The notes under the pieces are model-generated. The model was given only the letters and a program-made list of their open reading frames with translations. It did not search any database and was not told the origin of the DNA. 64,000 bases of DNA from an uncultured Campylobacterales bacterium (GTDB lineage Bacteria > Campylobacterota > Campylobacteria > Campylobacterales > Arcobacteraceae), in assembly GCA_947503785.1 (NCBI GenBank), contig CANNFB010000004.1, positions 108,984-172,983 of the forward strand, given 5' to 3'. Position 1 is the stretch's first letter. Every line of letters starts with the position of its first letter. Positions 1-7,709 of the stretch are shown one piece after another. The translations under genes were made by a program, and so were the position numbers.

Positions 1-1468
1 TTGTAATCGAACCAGCTTGAAGAGCATCTAAAGCTTGACTACCACCTACATATAATAATGCAATAGCAACAAGTCCTTCTAAAATAGCCCAAAACGATCT
101 TTGAACAACTGGAGCATCAACTTTCCCACCTGATGTTATACTATCAATTACAAGTGATCCTGAATCTGATGATGTAACAAAGAATACAATTACTAAGAAT
201 ATTGCAATAGATGAAGTTATAGTTGAAAATGGTAAGTTTTCTAACATTTGGAACATTGCAAGTGATTTATCAGTAATACCATTTGCTAATGCACCAACAT
301 TTCCAATAACTTGATCAAGTGCAGTAAGTCCAAATGTACTCATCCAAATTGCAGTTACAATAGTAGGAATTAATAAAACAGCTATTAAAAACTCTCTTAC
401 TGTTCTACCTCTTGAAATTCTAGCAATAAACATTCCAACAAAAGGAGACCAAGCAATCCACCAAGCCCAATAAAATACAGTCCAACCATGGAACCAATCA
501 CTATCTTCTCTATCAATAAATCCACTCAAGTCAATAATATTAGAAGCATAGTTACTTAAAGTTGTACCAACTCCTGTAATAATATTAAGAGTAGGTCCAA
601 CTATAATAATAAATAAAACTAAGAATAAAGCTATTAAAATATTAAATTTACTTAATATTTTAACTCCACCATCTAGTCCTCTAATTACTGAAACTAAAGC
701 AAAAGCTGTAATTGCTGCAATTATAATAATTTGTGTATTAACGCCATTATCTATTCCAAATAAGAATTTAAGTCCTGAAGAAACTTGTTGTGCTCCAAGA
801 CCTAGTGAAGTAGCAAGTCCAAAAATTGTAGCAAATACTGCAAGTAAATCAATTAAATGTCCAGGCCATCCCCAAACTCTTTCTTTTAAAATTGGATAAA
901 AAGCAGATCTCATTGTAAGAGGAAGTTTTTTACTATAAGCAAAAAACGATAAAGATAAACCAACAACAGCATATATAGCCCATGGATGTAATCCCCAGTG
1001 AAACATTGTTGCACCCATTGCTAATTCTTTAGCTTCTGGTGTTAACTTTGCTACATTTAAAGGTGTATGCCACCATGATGTATAATAAGCAACTGGTTCT
1101 GCAACTGACCAATACATTAGACCAATACCCATACCAGCAGCAAAAAGCATAGAGAACCATTCAAAATTTGAATAATCAGGTTTTGCGTCATTTCCCCCAA
1201 TTCTTATTTTCCCAACAGGAAGTACAATAAGAAGTAAACAGAATATTACAAAGAAGTTTCCTGATAACATAAATAACCAATCGAAGTTATTTATAGCCCA
1301 CCACTTTGCACCATCAAGTACTTTTTTTGCTTCATCCGGAGATGCTAATGTTCCAATTACGAATATTAGTATTAATATTGCACTAATTGCAAAAACTGGA
1401 TTGTGTATATCTAGACCAAACTTTTGTAAATTATCTTGGCCTATCTCGTATTTTTTATTTTCTTTCAC
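1..1468 (-). CDS. BCCT-family betaine/choline/carnitine transporter (C-terminus cut by window edge)
   Basis: Sodium- or proton-coupled uptake of a quaternary ammonium osmolyte (glycine betaine, choline or carnitine) across the inner membrane. Reading the minus strand from a GTG at 1466-1468 gives an open frame of about 489 codons that runs off the window start. It contains the BCCT hallmarks GMGIGLMYWSVAEP, a GLHPWAIYAVVGLSLSFF stretch and the tryptophan-rich WTVFYWAWWIAWSP segment followed by a basic loop. BCCT proteins are usually 500-680 residues, so only the tail is missing. The GTG is chosen because AAGGA lies about seven bases upstream, while the overlapping ATG is followed at once by TGA. 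It is divergent from a MerR-type regulator gene, which may control it. The exact substrate cannot be told. Confidence 0.93.
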   Translation of the reverse strand, partial: MKENKKYEIGQDNLQKFGLDIHNPVFAISAILILIFVIGTLASPDEAKKVLDGAKWWAINNFDWLFMLSGNFFVIFCLLLIVLPVGKIRIGGNDAKPDYSNFEWFSMLFAAGMGIGLMYWSVAEPVAYYTSWWHTPLNVAKLTPEAKELAMGATMFHWGLHPWAIYAVVGLSLSFFAYSKKLPLTMRSAFYPILKERVWGWPGHLIDLLAVFATIFGLATSLGLGAQQVSSGLKFLFGIDNGVNTQIIIIAAITAFALVSVIRGLDGGVKILSKFNILIALFLVLFIIIVGPTLNIITGVGTTLSNYASNIIDLSGFIDREDSDWFHGWTVFYWAWWIAWSPFVGMFIARISRGRTVREFLIAVLLIPTIVTAIWMSTFGLTALDQVIGNVGALANGITDKSLAMFQMLENLPFSTITSSIAIFLVIVFFVTSSDSGSLVIDSITSGGKVDAPVVQRSFWAILEGLVAIALLYVGGSQALDALQAGSIT

Positions 1469-1561
1469 ATTATTCCTTGTTATATTTATGTTAAAAATAT
1501 TAACTAATTATTTAACTAGGATAGTATAAATATACTTAATTTATAAATAAATTAGTTTTAT

Positions 1562-1627
1562 TTTTACATAATTGATGTAAAATATATACATATATTATGT
1601 AAAATAATATTAGCTTTTAATGTAAAA
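1562..1627. repeat. Cluster of ATGTAAAA boxes in the BCCT/merR divergent promoter region
   Basis: TTTTACAT (1562-1569) and ATGTAAAA (1575-1582) form a perfect 8-bp inverted repeat around a 5-bp centre. Further ATGTAAAA copies start at 1597 and 1620, so the direct copies are 22 and 23 bp apart, close to two helical turns. The cluster lies in the otherwise featureless 274-bp gap between the divergent genes. A binding site for the adjacent MerR-type regulator is plausible, but in DNA this AT-rich chance repeats are possible. Confidence 0.4.
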
Positions 1628-1742
1628 AAATACATATTTTACTTTCTTATAATACAATACTAAAATTATATATTTTAAAACTAAATTGTATGAAAGTTTT
1701 TTCTAAATATAATAGCATCAGAATAATATAAAAGGAAACAAA

Positions 1743-2081
1743 TTGGCTTTATTAGATAACAATAAAGACGTAATACCATTAAGTAGTATTTCAGAGCTTT
1801 TAAGTGCAAAGGTTAGAACATTAAAAATGTATGAAGAAAAAGGACTTTTACCTCTAAAAAAAGAAGTAAAAAAACTTTATTCAATAAATGATATTCAAAT
1901 AATCTCATTTGTACATTATCTAGCAAGTGTAAAAAAAATAAATGTAAATGGAATTAAATATATCATTGCTATGTTAGATAATAATATGGATGAAAAAAAT
2001 AGAGCAGATTTCTTAGAATTAGTAGAACAGAAACTAGAAAAACTTTCTGGTAAAGAAGTTGTTGACGTTGAGTCAATGTAA
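1743..2081 (+). CDS. MerR-type transcriptional regulator
   Basis: A 112-residue DNA-binding protein. Residues about 10-75 follow the MerR winged-helix pattern: ISELLSAKVRTLKMYEEKGLL is the helix-turn-helix and start of the wing, then a KLYSINDIQII segment equivalent to the usual RxYxxxDl motif. The C-terminal part is short, with no metal-binding cysteines, as in HspR-like or small MerR proteins rather than metal sensors. The start is TTG at 1743, with AAAGGA at about seven bases; no ATG precedes it in frame. It is divergent from the BCCT transporter, and the shared 274-bp promoter region carries repeated ATGTAAAA boxes, so a role in osmolyte uptake control is suggested but unproven. Confidence 0.75.
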   Translation: MALLDNNKDVIPLSSISELLSAKVRTLKMYEEKGLLPLKKEVKKLYSINDIQIISFVHYLASVKKINVNGIKYIIAMLDNNMDEKNRADFLELVEQKLEKLSGKEVVDVESM

Positions 2082-2109
2082 AAAGATAGATTAATTAAAT
2101 CTATCTTTT
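2081..2109. terminator. Bidirectional intrinsic terminator between merR-type gene and doxX-like gene
   Basis: AAAAGATAGATT (2081-2092), loop AATTA, AATCTATCTTTT (2098-2109): a perfect 12-bp stem with A and T runs on the two sides. It sits between convergent genes, and the minus-strand stop codon lies inside it. Confidence 0.75.
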
Positions 2110-2468
2110 AAATAATACGAAATAGAAAGTACGCTCAACATAACTAATGGAATAATTATTTTTATAACTGCATCATTTACACTAAAATGAGAAAAAGAAG
2201 CAAAAATAAAATCTACTGCAAACCCAGCATAAACTACATTTTTTAATCCATCAAATCTTTTTGGTAAAAATAAGCCAACAGCTCCTAATATTTTAAATAC
2301 ACCCAATAATGTGAAAAAGTATAATGGATATCCTAATAACAATGCGGTATCAATCACATTCTGAGGTTGAACAATATCAACTACTCCTCCTACAATTCCT
2401 ACAAATATTGCAAGAAATCCGGTAGTTAAAAAATAGAATGTTTTTTTATTAAATAGTTTTTTTATCAT
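2091..2468 (-). CDS. DoxX-like four-helix membrane protein
   Basis: A 125-residue integral membrane protein with four predicted hydrophobic helices (about residues 12-30, 43-63, 76-94 and 101-120). GYPLYFFTLLGVFKILGAVG followed by YAGFAVDFIFASFSH is the typical core of the DoxX-like (DoxX_2) group. Members are widespread and mostly without assigned function; some relate to respiratory quinol oxidase subunits. AAGGA lies about seven bases before the ATG. It is convergent with the MerR-type gene and divergent from htpG. The family call is by pattern; no substrate or partner is visible. Confidence 0.72.
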   Translation of the reverse strand: MIKKLFNKKTFYFLTTGFLAIFVGIVGGVVDIVQPQNVIDTALLLGYPLYFFTLLGVFKILGAVGLFLPKRFDGLKNVVYAGFAVDFIFASFSHFSVNDAVIKIIIPLVMLSVLSISYYLKDRFN

Positions 2469-2559
2469 GTTAAATCCTTAATTTATAAGTGAAGTATAAT
2501 ACTTTTTTGTTTACTTACTGTGTACCTTTTATTTTTTTTAAAGCTTTTAAAGTATAAAA

Positions 2560-2586
2560 TTAGCACTTGAAGTACAAAAGTGCTAG
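2560..2586. promoter_or_regulatory. CIRCE operator (HrcA binding site) upstream of htpG
   Basis: TTAGCACTT (2560-2568), nine bases, AAGTGCTAG (2578-2586). The consensus CIRCE is TTAGCACTC-N9-GAGTGCTAA. Spacing is exact and 15 of 18 arm positions match. It lies 81 bases before the htpG ATG, in the promoter region, which implies repression of htpG by HrcA. hrcA itself is not in the window. Confidence 0.82.
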
Positions 2587-2667
2587 TTTTTATCTAAACT
2601 TTAGCTTCCTTTTATAAAGTTGTGATAAAATTACGATAAATTATATTAAAAAATACAGGAGATTTTT

Positions 2668-4581
2668 ATGGCAAAACATCAATTTCAAACAGAAGTAGGT
2701 CAACTTTTACAGTTAATGACTCACTCATTATATTCAAACAAAGAAATTTTTATTAGAGAATTAGTATCAAATGCAAGTGATGCAATTGATAAATTAAATT
2801 ACTTAAGATTAACAGACGATAAAATCAAAGCTGCATTACCAGAAGATTGGACAGGAAAAGTAGATATTACTTTTGATGTTGCAGACAAATCATTAACTAT
2901 TATTGATAATGGTGTTGGTATGAATGAAGAAGATTTAATCGCTTCAATTGGTACAATTGCAAAATCAGGAACTAAATCATTTGTTGAAGCAATGACTGGT
3001 GATGCTAAAAAAGATTCTAACTTAATCGGACAATTTGGTGTTGGTTTTTATTCAGTATTTATGGTTGCGTCTCACGTTGATGTTATTTCAAAAAAAGCTG
3101 GTGAAGATACTGGATATAAATGGTCAAGTGATGGAACAGGTGAGTTTGATTTAGGACCTTGTACTAAAGAAAGCTCAGGAACTGTTATTTACATCAAATT
3201 AAAAGATGAAGAGGCAGAAGAATTTGCTACAAAAGAGCGAATTAAAAATATTGTTGGAAAATACTCTAACCATATTGCTTACCCAATTTATCTTTCTTAC
3301 AAAGAAGAAGTTACTGAAACTTTAAGTGAAGAAGATGAAAAGTCAGGAAAAGAAGCTAAGAAAACTATCGAAGATAGAAATGAAAAAATCAATGAGGCAA
3401 CAGCTTTATGGATGCAACCAAAAGGTAAGTTAAAAGCTGATGAGTATAATGATTTTTATAAATCAATTTCTCACGATTCACAAGACCCAATGGCGGTAAT
3501 TCATACAAAAGCTGAAGGTGTAAATGAATATACAACTTTATTCTATATTCCTGCAACTGCTCCTATGGATATGTACAGAGCTGATTACCAACCAGGTGTT
3601 AAGCTTTACGTTAAAAGAGTATTTATTACAGATTCTGAAAAAGAATTATTACCAACGTACCTTAGATTTGTAAGAGGTATTATTGATTCTGAAGATTTAC
3701 CATTAAACGTTTCAAGAGAAATCTTACAAGAAAACAGAGTTATGGCAAATATCAAACAAGCTTCTGTTAAAAAAGTTTTAAATGAAATCAAAAAAATGTC
3801 AAAAGATGAAGAAAAATATTCTGCATTTGTTGAACAATATAATAGAGCCTTAAAAGAAGGTGCTTACCAAGATTATACTAATAAAGATGCATTATTAGAA
3901 TTAATTAGATTCAAATCATCTAAAGCTGAAGCTGGAAAGATGACTTCATTAGCTGCTTATAAAGAAGCTGCTGATACAGAACAAAAAGCTATTTACTACA
4001 TCGTTGGTGAAAATGAAAATGTTCTTAAAAATTCTCCATTATTAGAAGCATACAAGAAAAATGATATCGAAGTTCTTATCTTAGATGATAAAGAAATTGA
4101 TGAGATTATTACTCCTATGTATGGGGCTTACCAAGAGTGGGAATTTAAAGATATTACATCTGCGGAAGCTCCAAAAGTTGAACAAAGTGAAGAAGACAAA
4201 AAAGAAGTTGAAGCTAAATTTGAAGACATTACTAAAAAAATAAAAGAAATTTTAGGTGATGCTGTATCTGATGTAAGAGTTACAAACAGATTAAGCGAAT
4301 CTCCATCTTGTGTTGTTAAAGACGCTGGTGATGCACAAATGGCTCAAATGGCACAAATGATGAAAGCAATGGGACAAGCAATGCCAGACACTGCACCTAT
4401 CTTAGAAATCAATCCAGACCATGAAATCGTAACTAAATTAAACGGTTTAGATAATGATTCATTAGTATCAGATGTTTCATGGGTATTATTAGATCAAGCA
4501 AAATTATCTGAAGGTATGGAAATTACTGATGCAGTGGCGTTTGCACAAAGATTAAATAGAATTACTGCAAAAGCTTTATAA
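2668..4581 (+). CDS. htpG: Chaperone protein HtpG (Hsp90)
   Basis: Cytosolic ATP-dependent chaperone of the Hsp90 family, 637 residues, normal for HtpG. The N-terminal GHKL ATPase shows NASDAIDKL (ATP-metal asparagine), DNGVGM, GTIAKSGTKSF and the lid and gamma-phosphate loop GQFGVGFYSVFMV. The middle domain holds PLNVSREILQ with the expected arginine, and a C-terminal dimerisation domain follows from about residue 500. ATG at 2668 has CAGGAG seven bases upstream. A CIRCE element lies in its promoter, so class I heat-shock (HrcA) control is likely. The gene ends in a strong terminator and appears monocistronic. Confidence 0.98.
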   Translation: MAKHQFQTEVGQLLQLMTHSLYSNKEIFIRELVSNASDAIDKLNYLRLTDDKIKAALPEDWTGKVDITFDVADKSLTIIDNGVGMNEEDLIASIGTIAKSGTKSFVEAMTGDAKKDSNLIGQFGVGFYSVFMVASHVDVISKKAGEDTGYKWSSDGTGEFDLGPCTKESSGTVIYIKLKDEEAEEFATKERIKNIVGKYSNHIAYPIYLSYKEEVTETLSEEDEKSGKEAKKTIEDRNEKINEATALWMQPKGKLKADEYNDFYKSISHDSQDPMAVIHTKAEGVNEYTTLFYIPATAPMDMYRADYQPGVKLYVKRVFITDSEKELLPTYLRFVRGIIDSEDLPLNVSREILQENRVMANIKQASVKKVLNEIKKMSKDEEKYSAFVEQYNRALKEGAYQDYTNKDALLELIRFKSSKAEAGKMTSLAAYKEAADTEQKAIYYIVGENENVLKNSPLLEAYKKNDIEVLILDDKEIDEIITPMYGAYQEWEFKDITSAEAPKVEQSEEDKKEVEAKFEDITKKIKEILGDAVSDVRVTNRLSESPSCVVKDAGDAQMAQMAQMMKAMGQAMPDTAPILEINPDHEIVTKLNGLDNDSLVSDVSWVLLDQAKLSEGMEITDAVAFAQRLNRITAKAL

Positions 4582-4590
4582 AAATAAATT

Positions 4591-4627
4591 AACTATTTGC
4601 ACGCATCTTCGGCGTTGCAAATAGTTT
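4591..4627 (+). terminator. Rho-independent terminator of htpG
   Basis: AACTATTTGCA plus CGC on the left pair with GCG, a bulged T and TGCAAATAGTT on the right, followed by a T-rich stretch. The hairpin begins ten bases after the htpG stop codon. Confidence 0.8.
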
Positions 4628-4653
4628 TATTAAATACTTTGAAAAAAGCGATA

Positions 4654-4745
4654 ATGTATGCTTATGATATTGTTACATAAAAGGAAACCAATCCTCCTAA
4701 CTTCCCATATCGCAAAGATTAAATAGAATCGTTGTAAAAAACTTA
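4654..4745 (+). pseudogene. Decayed fragment related to the start of the gene at 6727
   Basis: From ATG 4654 the sequence tracks the first 60 bases of the gene at 6727. Both begin with a MYxYDIV block and then encode IKGNQSS and LPI, but here one base is missing after codon 7 (ACATAAAA against TTTATAAAA) and the Gly codon after NQSS is TAA. Identity is roughly 80 percent by eye. From 4713 the fragment instead repeats 17 bases found at 4546-4562 in the 3' end of htpG, so it looks mosaic. It cannot make the full protein and is best read as a relic of duplication and deletion. Confidence 0.6.
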
Positions 4746-4979
4746 TTTCTGCGTATAATTATTAATAATATCAGGTTCTCTTTTACCTAGTAGTTTTAAT
4801 TTAGGGGCTTCAGTCATATCTCTTTTTTTCATTCTTACCTCAAATGTTGCTTCATAATCACCACTTGGACAAGCTAAAATACTTGTTGTTTCTGTTAACT
4901 TTGTTTCTTTACATTCATCGGGAGCATCTGCAAATAAGAAACTACTGATTATCATCATAGAAATTAAAACTTTTTTCAT
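4743..4979 (-). CDS. Small secreted protein of unknown function
   Basis: A 78-residue protein with a clear Sec signal peptide: MKK, then a hydrophobic core (VLISMMIISSFLF), with likely cleavage after ADA. The mature part is about 60 residues with two cysteines (positions about 23 and 37) that could form a disulphide in the periplasm, and many charged residues towards the end. I recognise no family. It stands alone between htpG and the tauE gene, and its 3' end abuts the decayed fragment. It could be a small periplasmic or lipoprotein-like factor, but no cysteine lipobox is present. Confidence 0.55.
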   Translation of the reverse strand: MKKVLISMMIISSFLFADAPDECKETKLTETTSILACPSGDYEATFEVRMKKRDMTEAPKLKLLGKREPDIINNYTQK

Positions 4980-5074
4980 ACTATATTGCCTTAGAATATA
5001 TTTATTCCATGTAGGAATTTATAGTATGATACCTTAATTATCTATATTTTAATATTAGTCAGCTATAATCTTTA

Positions 5075-5094
5075 GTAATGCCTTTAGGTATTAC
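5075..5094 (+). promoter_or_regulatory. Inverted repeat in the tauE promoter/leader
   Basis: GTAATGCC, loop TTTA, GGTATTAC: an 8-bp hairpin with one G-U pair. It starts six bases after a TATAAT hexamer at 5064-5069, so it would fall near the transcript start of the TauE-family gene. It could be an operator for the LysR protein encoded downstream or an mRNA 5' stabiliser. Evidence is only the symmetry and its place. Confidence 0.3.
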
Positions 5095-5126
5095 ACATAG
5101 TTATATGTAATATTAAAGGTAGTCAT

Positions 5127-5864
5127 ATGGAAACAGATTTTTTAATAGTTTTCGCATTAGTTGTTTTTATTTCTTCATTAATTCATGGAAGTATTGGTTT
5201 TGGTTTTGGTCTTATTGCTACTCCAGCAATTGCAATGTTTACGGATATACAGACAACAATAACTTATATTCTCGTTCCTACTATGCTTGTAAATCTTGTT
5301 AGTATTTTAAGTGAAGGTGGGTTTTTTGAGGCTTTAAAAAAGTTTTGGCTCATAATCTTATTAATGGTAATAGGGGCTTGTATGGGTACTTTTTTACTTA
5401 TTTATTTTAATTCTGAGTATTTTAAACTTCTTTTAGCTTTTATTATTTTTATTTATCTTTTACAATCTATTGTGAAAATACGAGCAAGTTTTATTCATAA
5501 TTATCCTAAGTCTTCTACTTATGGTTTAGGAATTATTGGTGGAATTATATCTGGTCTTACAAATGTTGTCGCACCTCTTACTATTATTTATACTTTGGAG
5601 TTAAAGTATAGTAAAAAAGACACGATACAGTTATCAAATTTGTGTTTTTTATTTTCAAAAGTAGGGCAGATAATAGTATTTGTTTTTTATGGTGCTTTTT
5701 CATCTACGGCTGTTGATCTATCAATTATTAGTTTTGCAGTTGTAGGTTTTGGCTTGTATTTTGGCCTTAAAATAAAGAAAAAAATTGATGCGAAATTTTA
5801 TACAAAAATATTAAAAGTTTTACTTTTCATAATAGCTTGTATTTTAGTAATTGATACTATTTAG
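5127..5864 (+). CDS. TauE/SafE-family membrane transporter
   Basis: A 245-residue inner-membrane protein with seven to eight hydrophobic segments and the TauE/SafE features SLIHGSIGFGFGLIATPAIA near the N-terminus and the repeat GIIGGIISGLTNVVAPLTIIY in the second half. The family is implicated in export of sulfite, sulfoacetate or other sulfur or organic anions, but individual substrates vary. The ATG follows AAAGGTAGTC. It is 18 bases before a LysR regulator gene in the same direction, so the pair is probably one transcription unit, with the regulator sensing the exported compound or a relative. The family is certain; the substrate is unknown. Confidence 0.88.
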   Translation: METDFLIVFALVVFISSLIHGSIGFGFGLIATPAIAMFTDIQTTITYILVPTMLVNLVSILSEGGFFEALKKFWLIILLMVIGACMGTFLLIYFNSEYFKLLLAFIIFIYLLQSIVKIRASFIHNYPKSSTYGLGIIGGIISGLTNVVAPLTIIYTLELKYSKKDTIQLSNLCFLFSKVGQIIVFVFYGAFSSTAVDLSIISFAVVGFGLYFGLKIKKKIDAKFYTKILKVLLFIIACILVIDTI

Positions 5865-5882
5865 TTTATAAAAGGATATATA

Positions 5883-6701
5883 TTGGATACAAATTTATTA
5901 AAGGTTTTTCTAACTGTTGCGAAAACGAAGAGTATATCAGCAGCTGCAAAAGAGTTGGAGTTCACTCAATCGAATGTAACTTTGAGAATCAAACAATTAG
6001 AGAAAAACTTAGACTATTTACTTTTTCATCGTACTAATAGGGGAGTTGTCCTAAGTAGTGAGGGAGAGAAACTATATCCCTATGCAATTGATATTATAAA
6101 AAAAATAGAAGAAGCTACTCTTCAAATGAGAAATATTAATTATCAAGATGTATTAAAAATAGGTTCAACTCAAACTTTTACTACTAGTAACTTGATACCT
6201 ATAATTGAGCAATTAAACAACGATTTTGAAGAAATGAAGTTAGAGTTTACCGTTGATAGTAGTTTGAATTTAATAGAAAAATTATTAGATTACAAAATAG
6301 ATATTGCTTTTGTAAATGGAAATCCTTACAACAAAAATTTAGAGATTCTAAATATCTTTGATGAAAAGATGGTATTGGTGGAGCCTTTGAAAAAACAAAT
6401 AGGAAATACAGTATTTGTTTTCAAAAAGACTTGTGCAAACTGTATTTTTTTAGAAAACTATATTAAAGAAAATAGAGAAGAAACTTATAAAACAGTAGCT
6501 TTAGAAAACTACGAATTAATATTAGGTTGTGTAAAAGCAGGTTATGGGGTGAGTTTACTAAGTCCTAAAATTATTGAAAAGTTTGGATACACACATAAGG
6601 TTAAACTTACAGAAGTAGAGAACTATTTAGATACACATCTTGTATGTAGAAAAGATTATTCACCTATAATTCATAAGTATTTAAGGGATATTAGCTTATA
6701 A
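5883..6701 (+). CDS. LysR-family transcriptional regulator
   Basis: 272 residues. The N-terminal winged HTH (residues about 1-60) reads LLKVFLTVAKTKSISAAAKE, then QSNVTLRIKQLEKNL and LLFHRTNRGVVLS, the standard LysR signature. A periplasmic-binding-protein-like effector domain follows (about 90-270). The start is TTG at 5883 with AAGGATA upstream; no ATG is available. It lies immediately downstream of the TauE-family exporter and 25 bases before a small unknown gene, so the three probably share a transcript. The effector domain includes a CANC cysteine pair near residue 183, worth noting for possible redox or sulfur sensing. Confidence 0.9.
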   Translation: MDTNLLKVFLTVAKTKSISAAAKELEFTQSNVTLRIKQLEKNLDYLLFHRTNRGVVLSSEGEKLYPYAIDIIKKIEEATLQMRNINYQDVLKIGSTQTFTTSNLIPIIEQLNNDFEEMKLEFTVDSSLNLIEKLLDYKIDIAFVNGNPYNKNLEILNIFDEKMVLVEPLKKQIGNTVFVFKKTCANCIFLENYIKENREETYKTVALENYELILGCVKAGYGVSLLSPKIIEKFGYTHKVKLTEVENYLDTHLVCRKDYSPIIHKYLRDISL

Positions 6702-6726
6702 AGTTATAGTTAAAAGGATAATTTAA

Positions 6727-7131
6727 ATGTACGATTATGATATTGTTTTTATAAAAGGAAACCAATCGTCTGGTCTTCCAATACAACACGAAAAAATGAA
6801 CAAATCAATCACAGATTTATTAATTTCATATACTTATAAAACAGTTAGTTCAGATATGACAAATAAAAACTTTGTAATACCTAGTGCAAAAGTTTATATT
6901 GGTTTTTCACGTGGTTCAAGATATTTAAAAAAGCTTCCTAAAGCATCACTAAAAATTTCTATTGGTGGAATATCAGGAGCGGGAATAAATTCTTTTATTA
7001 ATCCTTCTGATAAAATATTAGATGGTGATATTTCAGAATATTCAATGAGCTCACATTTTATAATACTAGAAGCTGACAAAATTAAAATCAAAAAATTAAT
7101 TGATGATTTTTTACTTATAAATATTGCATAA
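6727..7131 (+). CDS. Small protein with a GFSRG nucleophile-elbow-like motif, unknown function
   Basis: A 134-residue soluble protein without signal peptide. It has alternating beta/alpha character. The segment VYIGFSRGSRYLKKL fits the GxSxG nucleophile elbow of alpha/beta hydrolases, and a later SSHF could supply the histidine, so a small serine-hydrolase-like fold is possible, though 134 residues is short for that fold. ATG at 6727 follows AAAGGATAATTTA. It is 25 bases downstream of the LysR gene and likely co-transcribed. A decayed partial copy of its 5' end lies at 4654. No confident family assignment. Confidence 0.55.
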   Translation: MYDYDIVFIKGNQSSGLPIQHEKMNKSITDLLISYTYKTVSSDMTNKNFVIPSAKVYIGFSRGSRYLKKLPKASLKISIGGISGAGINSFINPSDKILDGDISEYSMSSHFIILEADKIKIKKLIDDFLLINIA

Positions 7132-7208
7132 AACTGTTGATTTATATCATCATTTAGAGTTAGTTTTTTTGTTAAAATAGGGTATAAAATTTAAAATGAA
7201 AGATTAAT

Positions 7209-7676
7209 ATGAAAATGATTTTATTATCAGCTTTAACAGTTCTTATGTTAAATGCAAGTACATCAACTCCTGTTAAAAATACACTACCAAGAACAGTAGA
7301 TCCTACTGCTCAACAAAATGCTGATGCTCAGTTAAAAATACAAAATAAACAAATTATAAAATTAGTTGTTGAAGAAGTTTCTAAGAAGCTTCCTCAAATT
7401 ATAGATAAATATACTACTTTTACTTCTATAAAAGCAGATAATTTAACACTTGTTTCAACTTATGAAATAAATACAGGTGCTAAAAGTGATGAAGCAGTAA
7501 GACGTGATGACAAGAAAAGAATGGAAAAGTTTATTGTTGAAGGTATTTGCCAAAGCTCAAAAAGATTTTTGCAAGGTGATATCAATGTAACTTATGTTTA
7601 TATTAGTAAAAATACTAAAAGTGAGCTTTTTAGGTTTCCCGTAACTCCTAAAGATTGTATCTCTTTTTGGAGATAG
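7209..7676 (+). CDS. Exported protein of unknown function
   Basis: 155 residues with an N-terminal signal sequence (MKMILLSALTVLMLNAS, cleavage probably after NAS). The next stretch is rich in Gln, Asp and Asn, then an amphipathic helix (IIKLVVEEVSKKLPQIIDKY) and a C-terminal alpha/beta part with two cysteines (GICQSS and PKDCISFW) that could pair in the periplasm. It resembles uncharacterised periplasmic proteins of Campylobacterota, but I recognise no named domain. It stands alone and ends at a perfect hairpin terminator shared with the convergent YitT gene. Its start is supported by AAAGATTAAT upstream, a weak ribosome site. Confidence 0.6.
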   Translation: MKMILLSALTVLMLNASTSTPVKNTLPRTVDPTAQQNADAQLKIQNKQIIKLVVEEVSKKLPQIIDKYTTFTSIKADNLTLVSTYEINTGAKSDEAVRRDDKKRMEKFIVEGICQSSKRFLQGDINVTYVYISKNTKSELFRFPVTPKDCISFWR

Positions 7677-7680
7677 TAGC

Positions 7681-7709
7681 TTAATAAAAAGGCTTTGCCT
7701 TTTTATTAA
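7681..7709. terminator. Bidirectional terminator between exported-protein gene and yitT-like gene
   Basis: TTAATAAAAAGGC (7681-7693), loop TTT, GCCTTTTTATTAA (7697-7709): a perfect 13-bp stem between convergent genes. The minus-strand gene's stop codon lies within the right arm. Confidence 0.85.

Noticed and set aside
1743..2081. Naming the MerR-type gene hspR because of the heat-shock gene nearby
   Set aside because: It is separated from htpG by a convergent gene and terminator, and htpG has a CIRCE site instead; the sequence is not specific enough.
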